Assembly (NCBI GenBank): GCA_903844665.1
Contig: CAIMUS010000338.1
Location: forward strand, 1 to 53,212
Direction of reading: 5' to 3'
Source: an uncultured Pseudomonadota bacterium
GTDB taxonomy: Bacteria > Pseudomonadota > Gammaproteobacteria > Competibacterales > Competibacteraceae
DNA length: 53,212 nt
Numbering within the stretch: position 1 is the first letter of the stretch; each line of letters starts with the position of its first letter. Shown here in pieces: positions 7,456 to 17,149 of this stretch. The notes beneath the pieces were generated by a model, which worked only from the letters and a program-made list of their open reading frames with translations, was not told the DNA's origin and made no database searches. A program made the translations under genes and the position numbers.

Positions 7456-9162
7456 TCAAAACAAAAAATACCGCTGCGCCAGCGGCAGCACCTTGGCCGG
7501 CTCGCAGGTGAGCAACACCCCGTCGGCACGCACTTCGTAAGTCTGCGGGTCCACTTCCATTTTGGGCAGAGCATCGTTATGGATCAGGTCACGTTTGCTC
7601 AGCTTGCGCGTGCCGCGCACGGCGCACAAGGATTTGGCCAGCCCGAGCCAGTTCAGGCTGCCGCTGTGCACAGCCGCCTGGGAAACGAAAGTCAGACTGG
7701 TCGCGCTGCAGGCCCCGCCGAAGGCGCCGAACATCGGCCGGTAATGCACCGGCTGCGGGGTGGGAATGGAGGCGTTGGGATCGCCCATCGGCGCCGCCGC
7801 GATCATTCCGCCCTTGATGATCATGGCCGGCTTCACCCCGAAGAAGGCGGGCCGCCAGAGCACGATATCCGCCAGCTTGCTCACCTCCAGCGAACCGACC
7901 TCGTGGGCGATGCCATGGGTGATGGCCGGATTGATGGTGTATTTGGCGACATAGCGCTTGACCCGGAAATTATCGTGCCGGTCCGGGTCGGACACCAGCG
8001 GTCCGCGCTGGAGCTTCATCTTGTGCGCCGTCTGCCAGGTGCGGGTGATGACCTCGCCCACCCGCCCCATCGCCTGGGAATCGGACGACAGCATCGAGAA
8101 AGCCCCCAGATCGTGCAGAATATCCTCGGCGGCGATGGTCTCGCGACGGATACGCGAATCGGCGAAGGCCACATCTTCCGGGATAGCGGGGTCGAGATGG
8201 TGGCAGACCATCAGCATGTCCAGATGCTCATCCACGGTATTGACGGTGTAAGGCCGGGTCGGATTGGTGGAGGACGGCAGCACATTGGCTTCGCCGCAGG
8301 CGCGGATAATGTCCGGCGCATGGCCGCCGCCGGCGCCCTCGGTATGATAGGTATGAATCGTCCGTCCCTTGAATGCCGCCAGCGTATCTTCGACAAAGCC
8401 GGATTCGTTCAGGGTGTCGGTATGAATCGCCACCTGCACATCGTAGCGGTCGGCGACGCTCAGGCAATTATCGATGGCCGCCGGGGTGGTGCCCCAGTCC
8501 TCGTGCAGTTTCAGCCCCATCGCCCCGGCTTCGAGTTGCTCCTCCAGCGCCGCCGGCAAGCTGGCGTTGCCCTTGCCGAGAAAGCCCAGATTCATGGGAA
8601 ACGCCTCGGCGGCCTGCAACATCCGGTGCAGATGCCAGGGACCCGGCGTGCAGGTAGTCGCGTTGGTGCCGGTCGCCGGTCCGGTGCCACCGCCGATCAT
8701 GGTGGTGATACCTGACATCAATGCTTCTTCGATCTGCTGCGGGCAAATGAAATGGATATGGGAATCGATGCCGCCAGCGGTGGCGATCGCGCCCTCCCCC
8801 GCGATGATTTCGGTGCCGGGTCCGATCACCACGGTGACGCCCGGCTGGACATCGGGATTGCCGGCCTTGCCGATGGCGGCGATACGGCCGTTTCTGATTC
8901 CGATATCGGCTTTGACGATGCCCCAATGATCCACGATCAGCGCGTTGGTAATGACCGTATCCATGGCGCCGTCGCGATTGCAGCGTTGCGACTGGCCCAT
9001 GCCATCGCGGATCACCTTGCCACCGCCGAATTTGACCTCTTCACCGTAGATGGTGTGATCCTGTTCGACCTCGATCCACAGCTCGGTATCGCCCAGGCGG
9101 ACCCGGTCACCGGTGGTCGGGCCGTACATATCCGCATAGGCGGAACGCTCGATGCGCCTCAT
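7456..9162 (-). CDS. ureC: Urease subunit alpha
   Basis: Catalytic subunit of nickel urease, which hydrolyses urea to ammonia and carbamate. The 568 residues are full length. Nickel ligands and catalytic residues are present: His135 and His137 ([10 protein letters not shown]), Lys218 to be carbamylated (GLKLHEDWG), His247 ([10 protein letters not shown]), His273, the flap Cys320-His321 (VCHHLDP) and Asp361 ([10 protein letters not shown]). The start overlaps the end of ureB by 4 bp. It is the last gene of ureDABC; ureE, ureF and ureG do not follow, the next 300 bp being repeats. Confidence 0.98.
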   Translation of the reverse strand: MRRIERSAYADMYGPTTGDRVRLGDTELWIEVEQDHTIYGEEVKFGGGKVIRDGMGQSQRCNRDGAMDTVITNALIVDHWGIVKADIGIRNGRIAAIGKAGNPDVQPGVTVVIGPGTEIIAGEGAIATAGGIDSHIHFICPQQIEEALMSGITTMIGGGTGPATGTNATTCTPGPWHLHRMLQAAEAFPMNLGFLGKGNASLPAALEEQLEAGAMGLKLHEDWGTTPAAIDNCLSVADRYDVQVAIHTDTLNESGFVEDTLAAFKGRTIHTYHTEGAGGGHAPDIIRACGEANVLPSSTNPTRPYTVNTVDEHLDMLMVCHHLDPAIPEDVAFADSRIRRETIAAEDILHDLGAFSMLSSDSQAMGRVGEVITRTWQTAHKMKLQRGPLVSDPDRHDNFRVKRYVAKYTINPAITHGIAHEVGSLEVSKLADIVLWRPAFFGVKPAMIIKGGMIAAAPMGDPNASIPTPQPVHYRPMFGAFGGACSATSLTFVSQAAVHSGSLNWLGLAKSLCAVRGTRKLSKRDLIHNDALPKMEVDPQTYEVRADGVLLTCEPAKVLPLAQRYFLF

Positions 9163-9476
9163 GGTTGCCCTCCCAAGGAACCCATCACTTCTCCCCGGAA
9201 ACCGTATACCAGGCGGGCGCCGGCATACTCCACCAGCTCCACCTCACGGGTCTGGCCGGGTTCGAAGCGCACGGCAGTGCCGGCAGGAATGTCAAGGCGA
9301 AAGCCGCGGCTGGCAGGGCGATCGAAGCGCAAGGCGGGATTGGTCTCGAAAAAATGATAATGGGAACCGACCTGAATGGGCCGGTCGCCGGTGTTGGCTA
9401 CGGTAATCCGCAGGGTGCGGCGGCCGCTGTTGAGTTCCAGCTCGCCGGCACTGGTAACGATTTCGCCGGGGATCAT
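9159..9476 (-). CDS. ureB: Urease subunit beta
   Basis: Structural subunit of the urease trimer, 105 residues, starting MIPGEIV as the family usually does, with the conserved [41 protein letters not shown] and [10 protein letters not shown] segments. It is translationally coupled to ureC by a 4-bp overlap and lies 11 bp after ureA. No anomalies seen. Confidence 0.97.
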   Translation of the reverse strand: MIPGEIVTSAGELELNSGRRTLRITVANTGDRPIQVGSHYHFFETNPALRFDRPASRGFRLDIPAGTAVRFEPGQTREVELVEYAGARLVYGFRGEVMGSLGGQP

Positions 9477-9487
9477 GGTGTCCTCCT

Positions 9488-9790
9488 TCAGGCAATCGGC
9501 TGATGGACGGTGACCAGTTTGGTTCCGTCCGGAAAGGTGGCTTCGATCTGTACCTCGGCCAACATTTCGGGAACGCCCTCCATAACCTCGTCGCGGCTCA
9601 GCAGGGTACGGCCATAGCCCATCAATTCAGCCACGGTTTTGCCCGCGCGGGCGCCTTCCAGCAAGTACAGGGACAAATAGGCGACGGTTTCGGGATAGTT
9701 CAGTTTTAAACCCTGTTGCTTGCGCCGCTCGGCCAGCATTCCGGCGGTGACCAGCAGCAATTTATCTTTTTCGCGTGGCGTCAATTGCAT
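9488..9790 (-). CDS. ureA: Urease subunit gamma
   Basis: Smallest urease subunit, 100 residues, with the typical start [20 protein letters not shown] and conserved LNYPEAVAYLS-type (here [20 protein letters not shown]) and [14 protein letters not shown] segments. It lies between ureD and ureB in the same operon. Confidence 0.97.
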   Translation of the reverse strand: MQLTPREKDKLLLVTAGMLAERRKQQGLKLNYPETVAYLSLYLLEGARAGKTVAELMGYGRTLLSRDEVMEGVPEMLAEVQIEATFPDGTKLVTVHQPIA

Positions 9791-9805
9791 CGTCTTCTCC
9801 GGATT

Positions 9806-10717
9806 TCAGGTTTGCCAGATACGGGGTGGTCGCGGCGGCTTGCCGAGCAAAGCAGGGCGCAGCAGGCGCCAGGCGCGCAGGAACAGTTCCCTGGCGCGAC
9901 CGACGGAGGAACCCCGGTAGCGACAGACTAACACACCGTCCAGTTGGGTGGCGCCGAACAATTCTGTTTCCCCGGCATCACCCCAGTCGGTCCGGATGGC
10001 CTCGACCAGCCCGGTGTGTTCCAGGGTACAAAGCAGGGTGGCTGTTACCGGCTGCCCCGCCATGCCCCAGAGTGCGGTCGATAGCCTGTCTGCGCCATGA
10101 AAGCGGCCCCGCTCCAGGTACAGCGGCAGACCGTCGCGCCAGAGTTCGAAGCCCTGGATAAAGGCGCCGTGGGTGAAGTGCTCACCTGCCGCCGGTCTGC
10201 CCAGACAGAGGATCTCCCAGCCCAGAAAGCGGCTGCCACCGCTCAACTCCACCCGGGTCAACGCTTGCGCCCGGGTTCCGGCGAACAGGATCGTTTCCTG
10301 CGGCAGCCATTCCAGCGCGGCGCCTTCTCCGATACGCAAGGACTGAAGCTGCCGGGCGACGGGACCGGCGCTACGATAGAAGCGGCTGGCCGAGGGAGTG
10401 GTGATAAGCGCCTGGGCGACCGTAGCCAGGCCGACATCGAGTTCCAAGTTATCGCCGCCGACCACTCCGCCCGGCGGATGCAAGATATATAAATGGCAGG
10501 CGCCGTCCGCTTCGGGGTAGAACGGTCGCTGGAGCTGCAAGGGTCCCTGATGCCGGCATGCGGTGAGCACCGTGCGACCCCGCCGCCCATCGACACGCAA
10601 TTCCAGACGCAGGCTGGCTTGCCAGCCGTCGGTTTCAGCGGCGGACGCGGTGGTTGTTATCATTGCCTGGCGCAGCGAGGAGCATGGGTTCCAGCCGGTG
10701 GATTTCGACGGGTGCAT
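9806..10717 (-). CDS. ureD: Urease accessory protein UreD
   Basis: Chaperone that binds the UreABC apoenzyme and, with UreF and UreG, allows nickel insertion. Family motifs include WQASLRLEL near the start, LHPPGGVVGGDNLELDV, TPSASRFYRSAG and ETILFAGTRAQALTRVELSG. From ATG 10717 it has 303 residues; ATG at 10663 would give 285, closer to usual lengths, and conserved sequence begins only after it. It is the first gene of ureDABC. Partners UreE, UreF and UreG must be encoded elsewhere. Confidence 0.93.
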   Translation of the reverse strand: MHPSKSTGWNPCSSLRQAMITTTASAAETDGWQASLRLELRVDGRRGRTVLTACRHQGPLQLQRPFYPEADGACHLYILHPPGGVVGGDNLELDVGLATVAQALITTPSASRFYRSAGPVARQLQSLRIGEGAALEWLPQETILFAGTRAQALTRVELSGGSRFLGWEILCLGRPAAGEHFTHGAFIQGFELWRDGLPLYLERGRFHGADRLSTALWGMAGQPVTATLLCTLEHTGLVEAIRTDWGDAGETELFGATQLDGVLVCRYRGSSVGRARELFLRAWRLLRPALLGKPPRPPRIWQT

Positions 10718-10833
10718 ATTGCACGATTCAGACCAATTTGGGAAATAGCCGCTGAAAAATCTACCGATTCCCTCCCCCCTGACACGAGTAGGTAGTGTCT
10801 GACCGAAAACTCTACAGGGATGATGTACTGCGC

Positions 10834-10967
10834 TGTAGGAGCGGCGCCCTCGCCGCGATCAAGCCAGTAGCGCCACGGGTGCGGCGGCCAGTTATCGCGG
10901 CGAGGGCGCCGCTCCTACAGATTATTTCTGTGCGGCGGTCAGTTATCGCGGCGAGGGCGCCGCTCCC
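10834..10967. repeat. REP-like palindrome with an extra third arm
   Basis: 10834-10860 and 10895-10921 are perfect 27-bp reverse complements (core GGAGCGGCGCCCTCGCCGCG). A second copy of the right arm lies at 10946-10967. The same arm occurs at 6238 and 18597. The element lies between ureD and a transposase fragment, whose coding match stops right at its edge. Confidence 0.85.
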
Positions 10968-10969
10968 CG

Positions 10970-11162
10970 GACTGTCCAGCAACGGATTCTTCAACAGCCG
11001 CCGCCGCCATTGTTCGCGGATCTCCTGCCGCTTGGTCGGTACTGGCAACACGTTCGCCAATTCGATCGTATTCGGCGTCTGGGCCTCGATCATCGCTCCC
11101 ACTGCCAGCGCCAGCTTGTTGATTACCGTCTTGCGTAGTAACCAATCTTGTAGGTTGGGCAC
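10970..11162 (-). pseudogene. N-terminal fragment of an IS4-type transposase
   Basis: Reading from GTG at 11162, about 64 residues (NLQDWLLRKTVINKLALAVG, then ...EQWRRRLLKNPLLDS) resemble the start of a DDE transposase of the IS4 group, by memory. Similarity stops at about 10970, where the palindromic repeat begins, and the catalytic domain is absent. The remaining frame is read through repeat DNA and is meaningless. The 178 bp between here and hsdR hold nothing I recognise. Confidence 0.5.
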
Positions 11163-11340
11163 AGGACGTGCCCAACAGACTTTGCCTGAACTGGGGTACT
11201 GACCAAACCTGGGAGCGCTGGCGTCCTCTTGTCGATTTCCATTCGGCAGAGTATAAACCTTCGCTTTCTACTGATGAGCGTGCACCTGGACGATGACCCC
11301 AAATCCAACCGGCGCCGACTTCGCTGAGGGGACCGCGTAA

Positions 11341-12587
11341 GTGGCGGTCATCCAGACCAACTTTGCCCAACTCGCGGAGCACGACGAGCAGCTTTTGCGC
11401 CTGGGCCTGCTCGCGGAGCGGTATTTCCCGGAGGATCCGAACACCTCGCTGCTCAAGTTGCGCCAGTTGACAGAGCTGCTCGCGCAGCACATCGCGACGA
11501 ATGTCGGCGCCTATGTGTCCGTGGAGGAGTCTCAGTACGAGCTCATCCGCCGACTGCAAGATCAGGGCATCCTTCCGCGCGAGATTGCCCAACTCTTCGG
11601 CGAAATCAGGCGGGCAGGCAATGCCGCCAGCCATGCGATGGTCGGGGATCACCGCACCGCGCTTGCGGCGCTCAAGCTCACCTGGCAAATCGGCGTCTGG
11701 TTCCACCGCACCTTCAAGAATCCGGCGTTCAAATCCGGCCCCTTCGTCCCGCCACAGGCTCCCCGGGACGAGCCCGACGACCTGCGTGCCGAACTCGCGC
11801 GTCTTGCCAAAGCACTGACGGAGTATCGAGCGGTCCATCGCGAAGCCGCGCAGCGTCTCGAATCCATGGAAGCCAAGCTCCGCGAGGCTCAGGACGAACA
11901 GTCTTTCTGGGAGCAGATGGCGGTCGAAGCCGAAGGCGCCAAGGCAGCCCTCGAAAAGCGGTTGGCCACACAACAGGCGCTGGCCATCACCCAGTCGAAG
12001 GAAAGCATAGCCGCATTCGTTACGGCCGCGAACGCCGCCGCTACCGCCCTTCATCTCGACGAGACCGAGACCCGCAAACTGATCGATCACCAATTACGCC
12101 AGGCGGGTTGGGAGGCCGACTCGGCCACACTCCGATACTCTGCTGGCGCACGCCCGGAGAAGGGCAGGAACCTGGCCATTGCCGAGTGGCCCACGGCTAG
12201 CGGTCCAGCCGATTATGTCCTCTTCGTCGGCTTCACGCCGATGGCTGCGGTCGAAGCTAAGCGCAATAACACCGATGTCTCCGGCGCTTTGCAGCAAGCC
12301 AAGCGCTACAGCCGCGGCTTTACCCCTATGAGCAGCGTGTGGACAACGCTTTGCAGAAAATTCTCGCCACGCGCGCCTGGACCACGCCGCAGCGTCAATG
12401 GCTGCAGAAAATCGCCGCCCAGACCAAGGCCAACCTTATCGTCGATCTCGCCGCGTTTGACGATCCCGACCTCGTCTTCAAGCGCGAAGGCGGCGGCTTC
12501 GCCCGGCTCGACCGCACCTTCGGCGGTGAGCTCGCGCAGGTGCTCGACGCCTTCAACGGCGCCCTGTGGGAGCAGCCTGCGGCCTGA
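11341..12587 (+). pseudogene. hsdR: Type I restriction endonuclease subunit R, internally deleted
   Basis: Starts at GTG 11341 after a GAGGGG ribosome site. Residues 1-325 are the N-terminal part of HsdR: a DUF4145-like helical region, a coiled coil, then the nuclease core ending AAVEAKRNNTDVSGALQQAK. At about 12314-12321 the sequence jumps to the HsdR C-terminus in another frame (YEQRVDNALQKILATRAWTT to the stop at 12585). The helicase/translocase motor, roughly 700 residues, is missing. TTTACCCC at the junction fits both sides and may be the microhomology used. No functional restriction subunit is expected. Confidence 0.85.
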
Positions 12588-12605
12588 CAAGGATCACCAC
12601 ACCCC

Positions 12606-14063
12606 ATGAGCACCATCACCCACGACATCATCGCTAAACTCTGGAACCTCTGTAACGTCCTCAAGGACGATGGAGTCACCTACCACCAATATGTCACCGA
12701 GCTGACCTACCTCTTGTTTCTCAAGATGGCCAAGGAGACCGGCGCCGAGGAGCAGATTCCACGGGGATGCCGCTGGGACGATCTGGAACGCGCGAGTCCC
12801 GCAGAGCGGCTCCGGATCTACAAGTTAGCGTTGGTCAGTCTTGGCGATGCGAGGTCACGCCTGGTCCAGGAAATCTTCGGTAACGCCAGCTCGTTCATCA
12901 AGAAACCCGCCACGCTCTCCACCCTGGTCGCCGAGATCGACAAGCTCGACTGGTACAGCGCGCGGCAGGAAGGGCTTGGCGATCTCTACGAGGGACTGCT
13001 GGAGAAGAACGCTAACGAGAAGAAATCCGGCGCCGGTCAGTACTTCACGCCCCGGCCGTTGATCGACAGCATGGTCGAAGTGATGCAGCCGACGCTCGAT
13101 AACATCATCCAGGACCCGGCCGCCGGCACCGGCGGCTTTCTCATCGCCGCCAACCGCTACATCCGCGAGCACAGCGACCCCGACCGCTGGACCGAAGCGC
13201 AACAGCGCAAGCACCGCCGCGATACCTTCTACGGCATGGAGCATGTGCAGGACGCGCACCGTCTCGCGCTGATGAACCTGATGCTGCACGGCCTCGACTC
13301 CGACCCCAACGCCGCCGGCATCCGCTACGGCGATACACTCTCGCTCGAAGGCCAGGCGCTTCCCAAGGCGACGCTTATCCTCACGAATCCACCCTTCGGC
13401 ACCAAGAAGGGCGGCGGGCTGCCGACCCGGACCGATTTTACCTTTCCGACCAGTAACAAACAGTTCTGCTTTCTGCAGCACATTTACCGCGCCCTGAAGC
13501 CGGGTGGCCGTGCTGCCGTGGTGCTGCCGGATAACGTGCTGTTCGAGGGCAACGTGGGCAAGCAGATCCGCGCCGACCTGATGGACAAGTGCAACCTGCA
13601 CACTATCCTGCGCCTGCCGACCGGTATCTTCTACGCCCAGGGCGTGAAAACCAACGTGCTGTTCTTCACCCGTGGCGAGACCGACAAGAACAATACCAGG
13701 GAAGTCTGGGTCTACGACCTGCGCGCCAACATGCCGCAGTTCGGCAAGCGCACCGTGCTTACCCGTCAGCACTTCGCCGAGTTCGAAGCCGCCTTCGGCG
13801 ACGACCCGCTCGGCAGTCCCGCGAGTTTGAACAGACGCAGGGACACCGGTGAAGCCGGCCGTTTCCGCCGCTTCACCCGCGAATGGATCGCCGCGCGCGG
13901 CGACAGTCTCGACATCGCCTGGCTCAAGGATGAGAGCGACGGCGGTACGGACGAACTGCCGGAACCGGCGGCGCTCGCGCAGGAGGCGATGGGCGAACTC
14001 GAAGGCGCAATGGAGGAACTGCGCGGAATTCTGGCGGAGTTGGGTGAGGAGTTAGAGGGATGA
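12606..14063 (+). CDS. hsdM: Type I restriction-modification methyltransferase subunit M
   Basis: N6-adenine DNA methyltransferase subunit of a type I system, 485 residues. An N-terminal helical domain (residues 1-130) is followed by KKSGAGQYFTPRPLIDSMVE, SAM-binding motif I DPAAGTGGFLIAANRY and catalytic motif IV NPPFGTKKGGG. It begins 18 bp after the remnant hsdR stop and overlaps the DUF559 gene by 4 bp (ATGA). With hsdS intact and hsdR broken it probably acts as an orphan methyltransferase. Confidence 0.95.
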   Translation: MSTITHDIIAKLWNLCNVLKDDGVTYHQYVTELTYLLFLKMAKETGAEEQIPRGCRWDDLERASPAERLRIYKLALVSLGDARSRLVQEIFGNASSFIKKPATLSTLVAEIDKLDWYSARQEGLGDLYEGLLEKNANEKKSGAGQYFTPRPLIDSMVEVMQPTLDNIIQDPAAGTGGFLIAANRYIREHSDPDRWTEAQQRKHRRDTFYGMEHVQDAHRLALMNLMLHGLDSDPNAAGIRYGDTLSLEGQALPKATLILTNPPFGTKKGGGLPTRTDFTFPTSNKQFCFLQHIYRALKPGGRAAVVLPDNVLFEGNVGKQIRADLMDKCNLHTILRLPTGIFYAQGVKTNVLFFTRGETDKNNTREVWVYDLRANMPQFGKRTVLTRQHFAEFEAAFGDDPLGSPASLNRRRDTGEAGRFRRFTREWIAARGDSLDIAWLKDESDGGTDELPEPAALAQEAMGELEGAMEELRGILAELGEELEG

Positions 14064-14626
14064 TTCCGAAACAGCGGATCGAACGCGCCCGACAATTGCG
14101 TTCGGAATCGACACTTTTTGAGCAGTCGTTTTGGCAACAGGTTCGTGCTGGGCGCCTGAGCGGTTTCAAGTTCCGCCGACAACAACCCATCGGACCTTAT
14201 ATCGTGGATTTTGTCTGTCAGCAGGCAAGGCTGATTGTGGAATTGGATGGCTCACAGCACCTCGACACGCGCGAATATGACGAGAATCGCGATGCGTGGT
14301 TGCGCTCGCAGGGTTATCGGGTGTTACGGGTGTGGAATAGTGAGTGGAACGCGAATCCGGCGGAGGTGCTGGAAACGGTGTGGGCGATGTTGCAAGTTAG
14401 GCCCTCTCCCCAACCCCTCCCCCCGAACGGGGGAGGGGCTTTTGCTCAACCCCGCACGCCCTCTCCCCAACCCCTCCCCCCGAACGGGGGAGGGGCTTTT
14501 ACTCAACCCCGCACGCCCTCTCCCCAACCCCTCCCTCCGAACGGGGGAGGGGCTTTTACTCCCCTCTCCCATTTGGGGAGAGGGGTTGGGGGTGAGGGCG
14601 ATCCGAGCGAGGAGGTGGACGCGTGA
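14060..14626 (+). CDS. DUF559 (Vsr-like) endonuclease-fold protein with repeat-encoded tail
   Basis: Residues 1-112 are a DUF559 domain (restriction-endonuclease-like fold related to Vsr). Likely catalytic acids are Asp50 (GPYIVDF), Glu61 and Asp63 (LIVELDGSQH). The remaining 76 residues are translated from a REP-like array: three copies of a 57-bp unit read in frame, each giving a PSPQPLPPNGGGAF-type segment, and a final palindrome giving SHLGRGVGGEGD. The gene overlaps hsdM by 4 bp and hsdS by 4 bp (GTGA), so translation through the tail may be needed for hsdS coupling. A link to the modification system is inferred from position only. Confidence 0.85.
   Translation: MIPKQRIERARQLRSESTLFEQSFWQQVRAGRLSGFKFRRQQPIGPYIVDFVCQQARLIVELDGSQHLDTREYDENRDAWLRSQGYRVLRVWNSEWNANPAEVLETVWAMLQVRPSPQPLPPNGGGAFAQPRTPSPQPLPPNGGGAFTQPRTPSPQPLPPNGGGAFTPLSHLGRGVGGEGDPSEEVDA
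14401..14597 (+). repeat. 57-bp tandem REP-like units inside a coding region
   Basis: Units at 14401-14457 and 14458-14514, and a third partial unit from 14515, each hold a palindrome CCCCTCC...GGAGGGG. A different palindrome (about 14559-14597, CCCCTCTCCCATTTGGGGAG type) follows. The 57-bp period is 19 codons, so copy-number change keeps the host gene in frame. Confidence 0.9.
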
Positions 14627-15909
14627 GCAAACTTCCTCGCGGCTGGGCCAAAGCGACCATTGGCGATTTGATAAGGTTTAACTACGGGAAAGGTCTTCCT
14701 GAAAGGGAGCGTAGTGGCATTGGGTTCCCTGTTTTTGGCTCTAACGGGGTTGTCGGCTACCACGATCATGCATTTGTTCACGCTGAGTCGCTTGTTGTGG
14801 GAAGAAAAGGGAGTGTAGGTGAAGTACATCACGCTCAAGGACCGTGCTGGCCTATCGATACGACCTACTATATTGACGACTTCTCGAGCATGCCCGCGCG
14901 CTTTTGGTACTACGCGCTAAAGAGTCTTGAACTTGGTGGGCTTAATCGTGCGACGGCGATACCCGGTCTCAACCGAGAGGACGCCTACCAGGTTGAATTC
15001 GCACTCGCCCCCCTCAACGAACAGAAACGCATCGCCGACAAGCTCGATGCGGTCCTCGCGCGGGTAGACGCCTGCCGCGAACGTCTCGACCGCATCCCCG
15101 CCATTCTCAAGCGCTTCCGCCAATCCGTCCTCGCCGCCGCCACTTCCGGCAAGCTGACGGAGGAGTGGCGGGCGGTCCAAAGTGACGATTCAGACTGGCG
15201 ATCTGTGCGGCTTGCGGAGGTGGCCAGTTCGCGCCTTGGCAAGATGCTAGACAAGGCAAAGAACCAAGGCATACCAACTCCCTACCTTCGGAACGTGAAC
15301 GTGAGGTGGTTTGGGTTCGATCTTTCTGACATCCAACAAATCAAAGTGACCTCCCAAGAGAAAGCAGATCTGGCGCTTGAACCTGGCGATGTCTTGGTTT
15401 GTGAAGGCGGCGAGCCAGGGCGCTGTGCCATATGGCGCGTTCCAGATAGCACTTACGTGTATCAGAAAGCGTTACATCGAGTGCGAGTAGGCACGGCCTT
15501 GTTACCAGAGTGGCTCTGCTATTCTCTAAAAAACGCTGCGGATTCAGGAAGGCTTTCTGATCTGTTTACCGGGACTACGATCAAACACCTCACTGGTGTG
15601 GCCCTTGGCCAGTTCGAGCTTCAGCTACCACCCGTGGACGAACAACTCGAAATCATCCGCCGCGTCGAATCCCTCTTCGCCTACGCAGATCGCCTTGAAG
15701 CCTGCTACACCGCCGCCCGCGCCCAGGTCGAACGCCTGACACCCGCGCTGCTCGCCAAGGCCTTTCGCGGCGAGCTCGTGCCCCAGGACCCTAACGACGA
15801 ACCCGCCTCCGTTCTGCTGGAACGCATTCGCGCCGCGCGCGAGGCCGCGCCAGCCAAGCCGAAGCAACGTAACGGCGGCAGCCGATCTAAACGGGCGCTT
15901 GCAAACTAA
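14623..15909 (+). CDS. hsdS: Type I restriction-modification specificity subunit S
   Basis: DNA-recognition subunit, 428 residues with the usual two target-recognition domains. TRD1 is about residues 1-130 (from LPRGWAKATIGDL to NREDAYQVEFALAPLNEQKR). A conserved spacer helix follows (DKLDAVLARVDACRERLDRI), then TRD2 (about residues 190-340) and the second helix (RRVESLFAYADRLEACYTAA). It starts with GTG overlapping the previous gene by 4 bp. It appears complete and would direct HsdM to a bipartite site that cannot be read from sequence. Confidence 0.93.
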   Translation: MSKLPRGWAKATIGDLIRFNYGKGLPERERSGIGFPVFGSNGVVGYHDHAFVHAESLVVGRKGSVGEVHHAQGPCWPIDTTYYIDDFSSMPARFWYYALKSLELGGLNRATAIPGLNREDAYQVEFALAPLNEQKRIADKLDAVLARVDACRERLDRIPAILKRFRQSVLAAATSGKLTEEWRAVQSDDSDWRSVRLAEVASSRLGKMLDKAKNQGIPTPYLRNVNVRWFGFDLSDIQQIKVTSQEKADLALEPGDVLVCEGGEPGRCAIWRVPDSTYVYQKALHRVRVGTALLPEWLCYSLKNAADSGRLSDLFTGTTIKHLTGVALGQFELQLPPVDEQLEIIRRVESLFAYADRLEACYTAARAQVERLTPALLAKAFRGELVPQDPNDEPASVLLERIRAAREAAPAKPKQRNGGSRSKRALAN

Positions 15910-16006
15910 TCGCCAAGACGGTATCGATGAGGAGACTAACCTGCCGGCGAACCTGTTATTTCGCCCGGACTCAAATAACGGACTGCTTGCCTTCACCTGA
16001 TAGCCT

Positions 16007-17149
16007 ATGCAAATTCATTCTCTGGCATCGCTGGCCGGGATCGACGCCGCCGCCTGGAACACGCTGGTACAGGACCGGCACCCGTTTCTGCGGCACGAAT
16101 TCTTAAGCGCGCTGGAACGCCATCACTGCGTCGGTGAGCGCAGCGGCTGGTTGCCACGTCATCTGGTCTGCTTCGACGCCGGCCACCGACTGCTCGGCGC
16201 CGTTCCCTTATACCTCAAGGCGAACTCCTACGGCGAATTCGTGTTCGACTGGGGCTGGGCGGACGCCTATCGACAGCACGGCCTGCGCTATTATCCCAAA
16301 CTGGTCAGCGCCATCCCGTTTACCCCAGCTACCGGTCAGCGGCTGCTGCTCGCCCCTGGTTCCCAGGCGCCGGCAGTGGCGCGGGTGCTGATAGATCATG
16401 CCCTGGAAGACGCCCGTCGCCAGGACCTGTCCTCGGTGCACTGGCTGTTTCCCCTTGAACAGGACATGAACAGCCTGCTTGCCGTGGGACTGCTGCCGCG
16501 ACTGGGCTGCCAGTTTCATTGGCGCAACCCCGGCTATCGGGATTTCGCCGATTTCCTGGATACCCTGACGGCCAAGCGGCGCAAGAATATCAAGCGGGAA
16601 CGCCGGCTGGTCCAGGACAGCGGCTTGACCCTGGAGGTGCTGTCGGGCAGCGCGATCAGCGAGTCCCAATGGCGGATTTTCCATGGCTTTTATCGTTCCA
16701 CGTTCCAACGCCTGGGCGGCATCCCGACCCTGACCCTGCCTTTCTTTCAGGAAATCGCCGTCACCCTCGGCGACCAGGTCATCCTGGTGCTGGCCCGCCA
16801 AGGCGGGCGCTATGTCGCCGGCGCCATCAGCTTTCGCAGCGACCATACCCTGTACGGCAGGCACTGGGGTTGCGACGCGGAGTATGACAGCCTGCACTTC
16901 GAAGCATGTTATTATCAGGGCATCGAGTATTGTATTCAGCAGCGATTGCGTTGCTTCGAGCCCGGCGCCCAGGGGGAACATAAGATTTATCGTGGCTTTC
17001 TGCCCACCCTGACCCAATCCGCCCACTGGATCGCTCACCCCGGGTTTCATACCGCTATCGCCGATTTTTTAGAGCGGGAAACAGTCGCTGTGAAACGGTA
17101 TGCGCGGCAGTGGGCCCAGCATTCGCCTTACCGGCAAGAGACGTCATGA
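16007..17149 (+). CDS. GNAT/FemAB-like acyltransferase family protein (DUF482 type)
   Basis: A 380-residue protein like the group annotated as GNAT family or peptidogalycan biosynthesis proteins. Visible features are HPFLRHEFLSALE near residue 25, FVFDWGWADAYRQHGLRYYP, the basic segment AKRRKNIKRERR around residue 195, and GRHWGCDAEYDSLHFEACYY and FEPGAQGEHKIYRGF in the C-terminal half. The acyl donor and acceptor are unknown. Its stop overlaps the aat start by 4 bp, so it belongs to the aat-bpt operon, as is common in proteobacteria. Confidence 0.85.
   Translation: MQIHSLASLAGIDAAAWNTLVQDRHPFLRHEFLSALERHHCVGERSGWLPRHLVCFDAGHRLLGAVPLYLKANSYGEFVFDWGWADAYRQHGLRYYPKLVSAIPFTPATGQRLLLAPGSQAPAVARVLIDHALEDARRQDLSSVHWLFPLEQDMNSLLAVGLLPRLGCQFHWRNPGYRDFADFLDTLTAKRRKNIKRERRLVQDSGLTLEVLSGSAISESQWRIFHGFYRSTFQRLGGIPTLTLPFFQEIAVTLGDQVILVLARQGGRYVAGAISFRSDHTLYGRHWGCDAEYDSLHFEACYYQGIEYCIQQRLRCFEPGAQGEHKIYRGFLPTLTQSAHWIAHPGFHTAIADFLERETVAVKRYARQWAQHSPYRQETS

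Noticed and set aside
7429-8715. A 428-codon plus-strand open frame
   Set aside because: It is antisense to ureC; its His/Gly/Arg-rich composition is the mirror of a GC-rich coding strand.
10939-12093. A 384-codon minus-strand open frame
   Set aside because: It is antisense to the hsdR N-terminal part, which has clear family motifs.
14324-14572. A minus-strand ORF of Ser/Pro/Gly repeats
   Set aside because: It is the antisense reading of the palindromic units inside the DUF559 gene.
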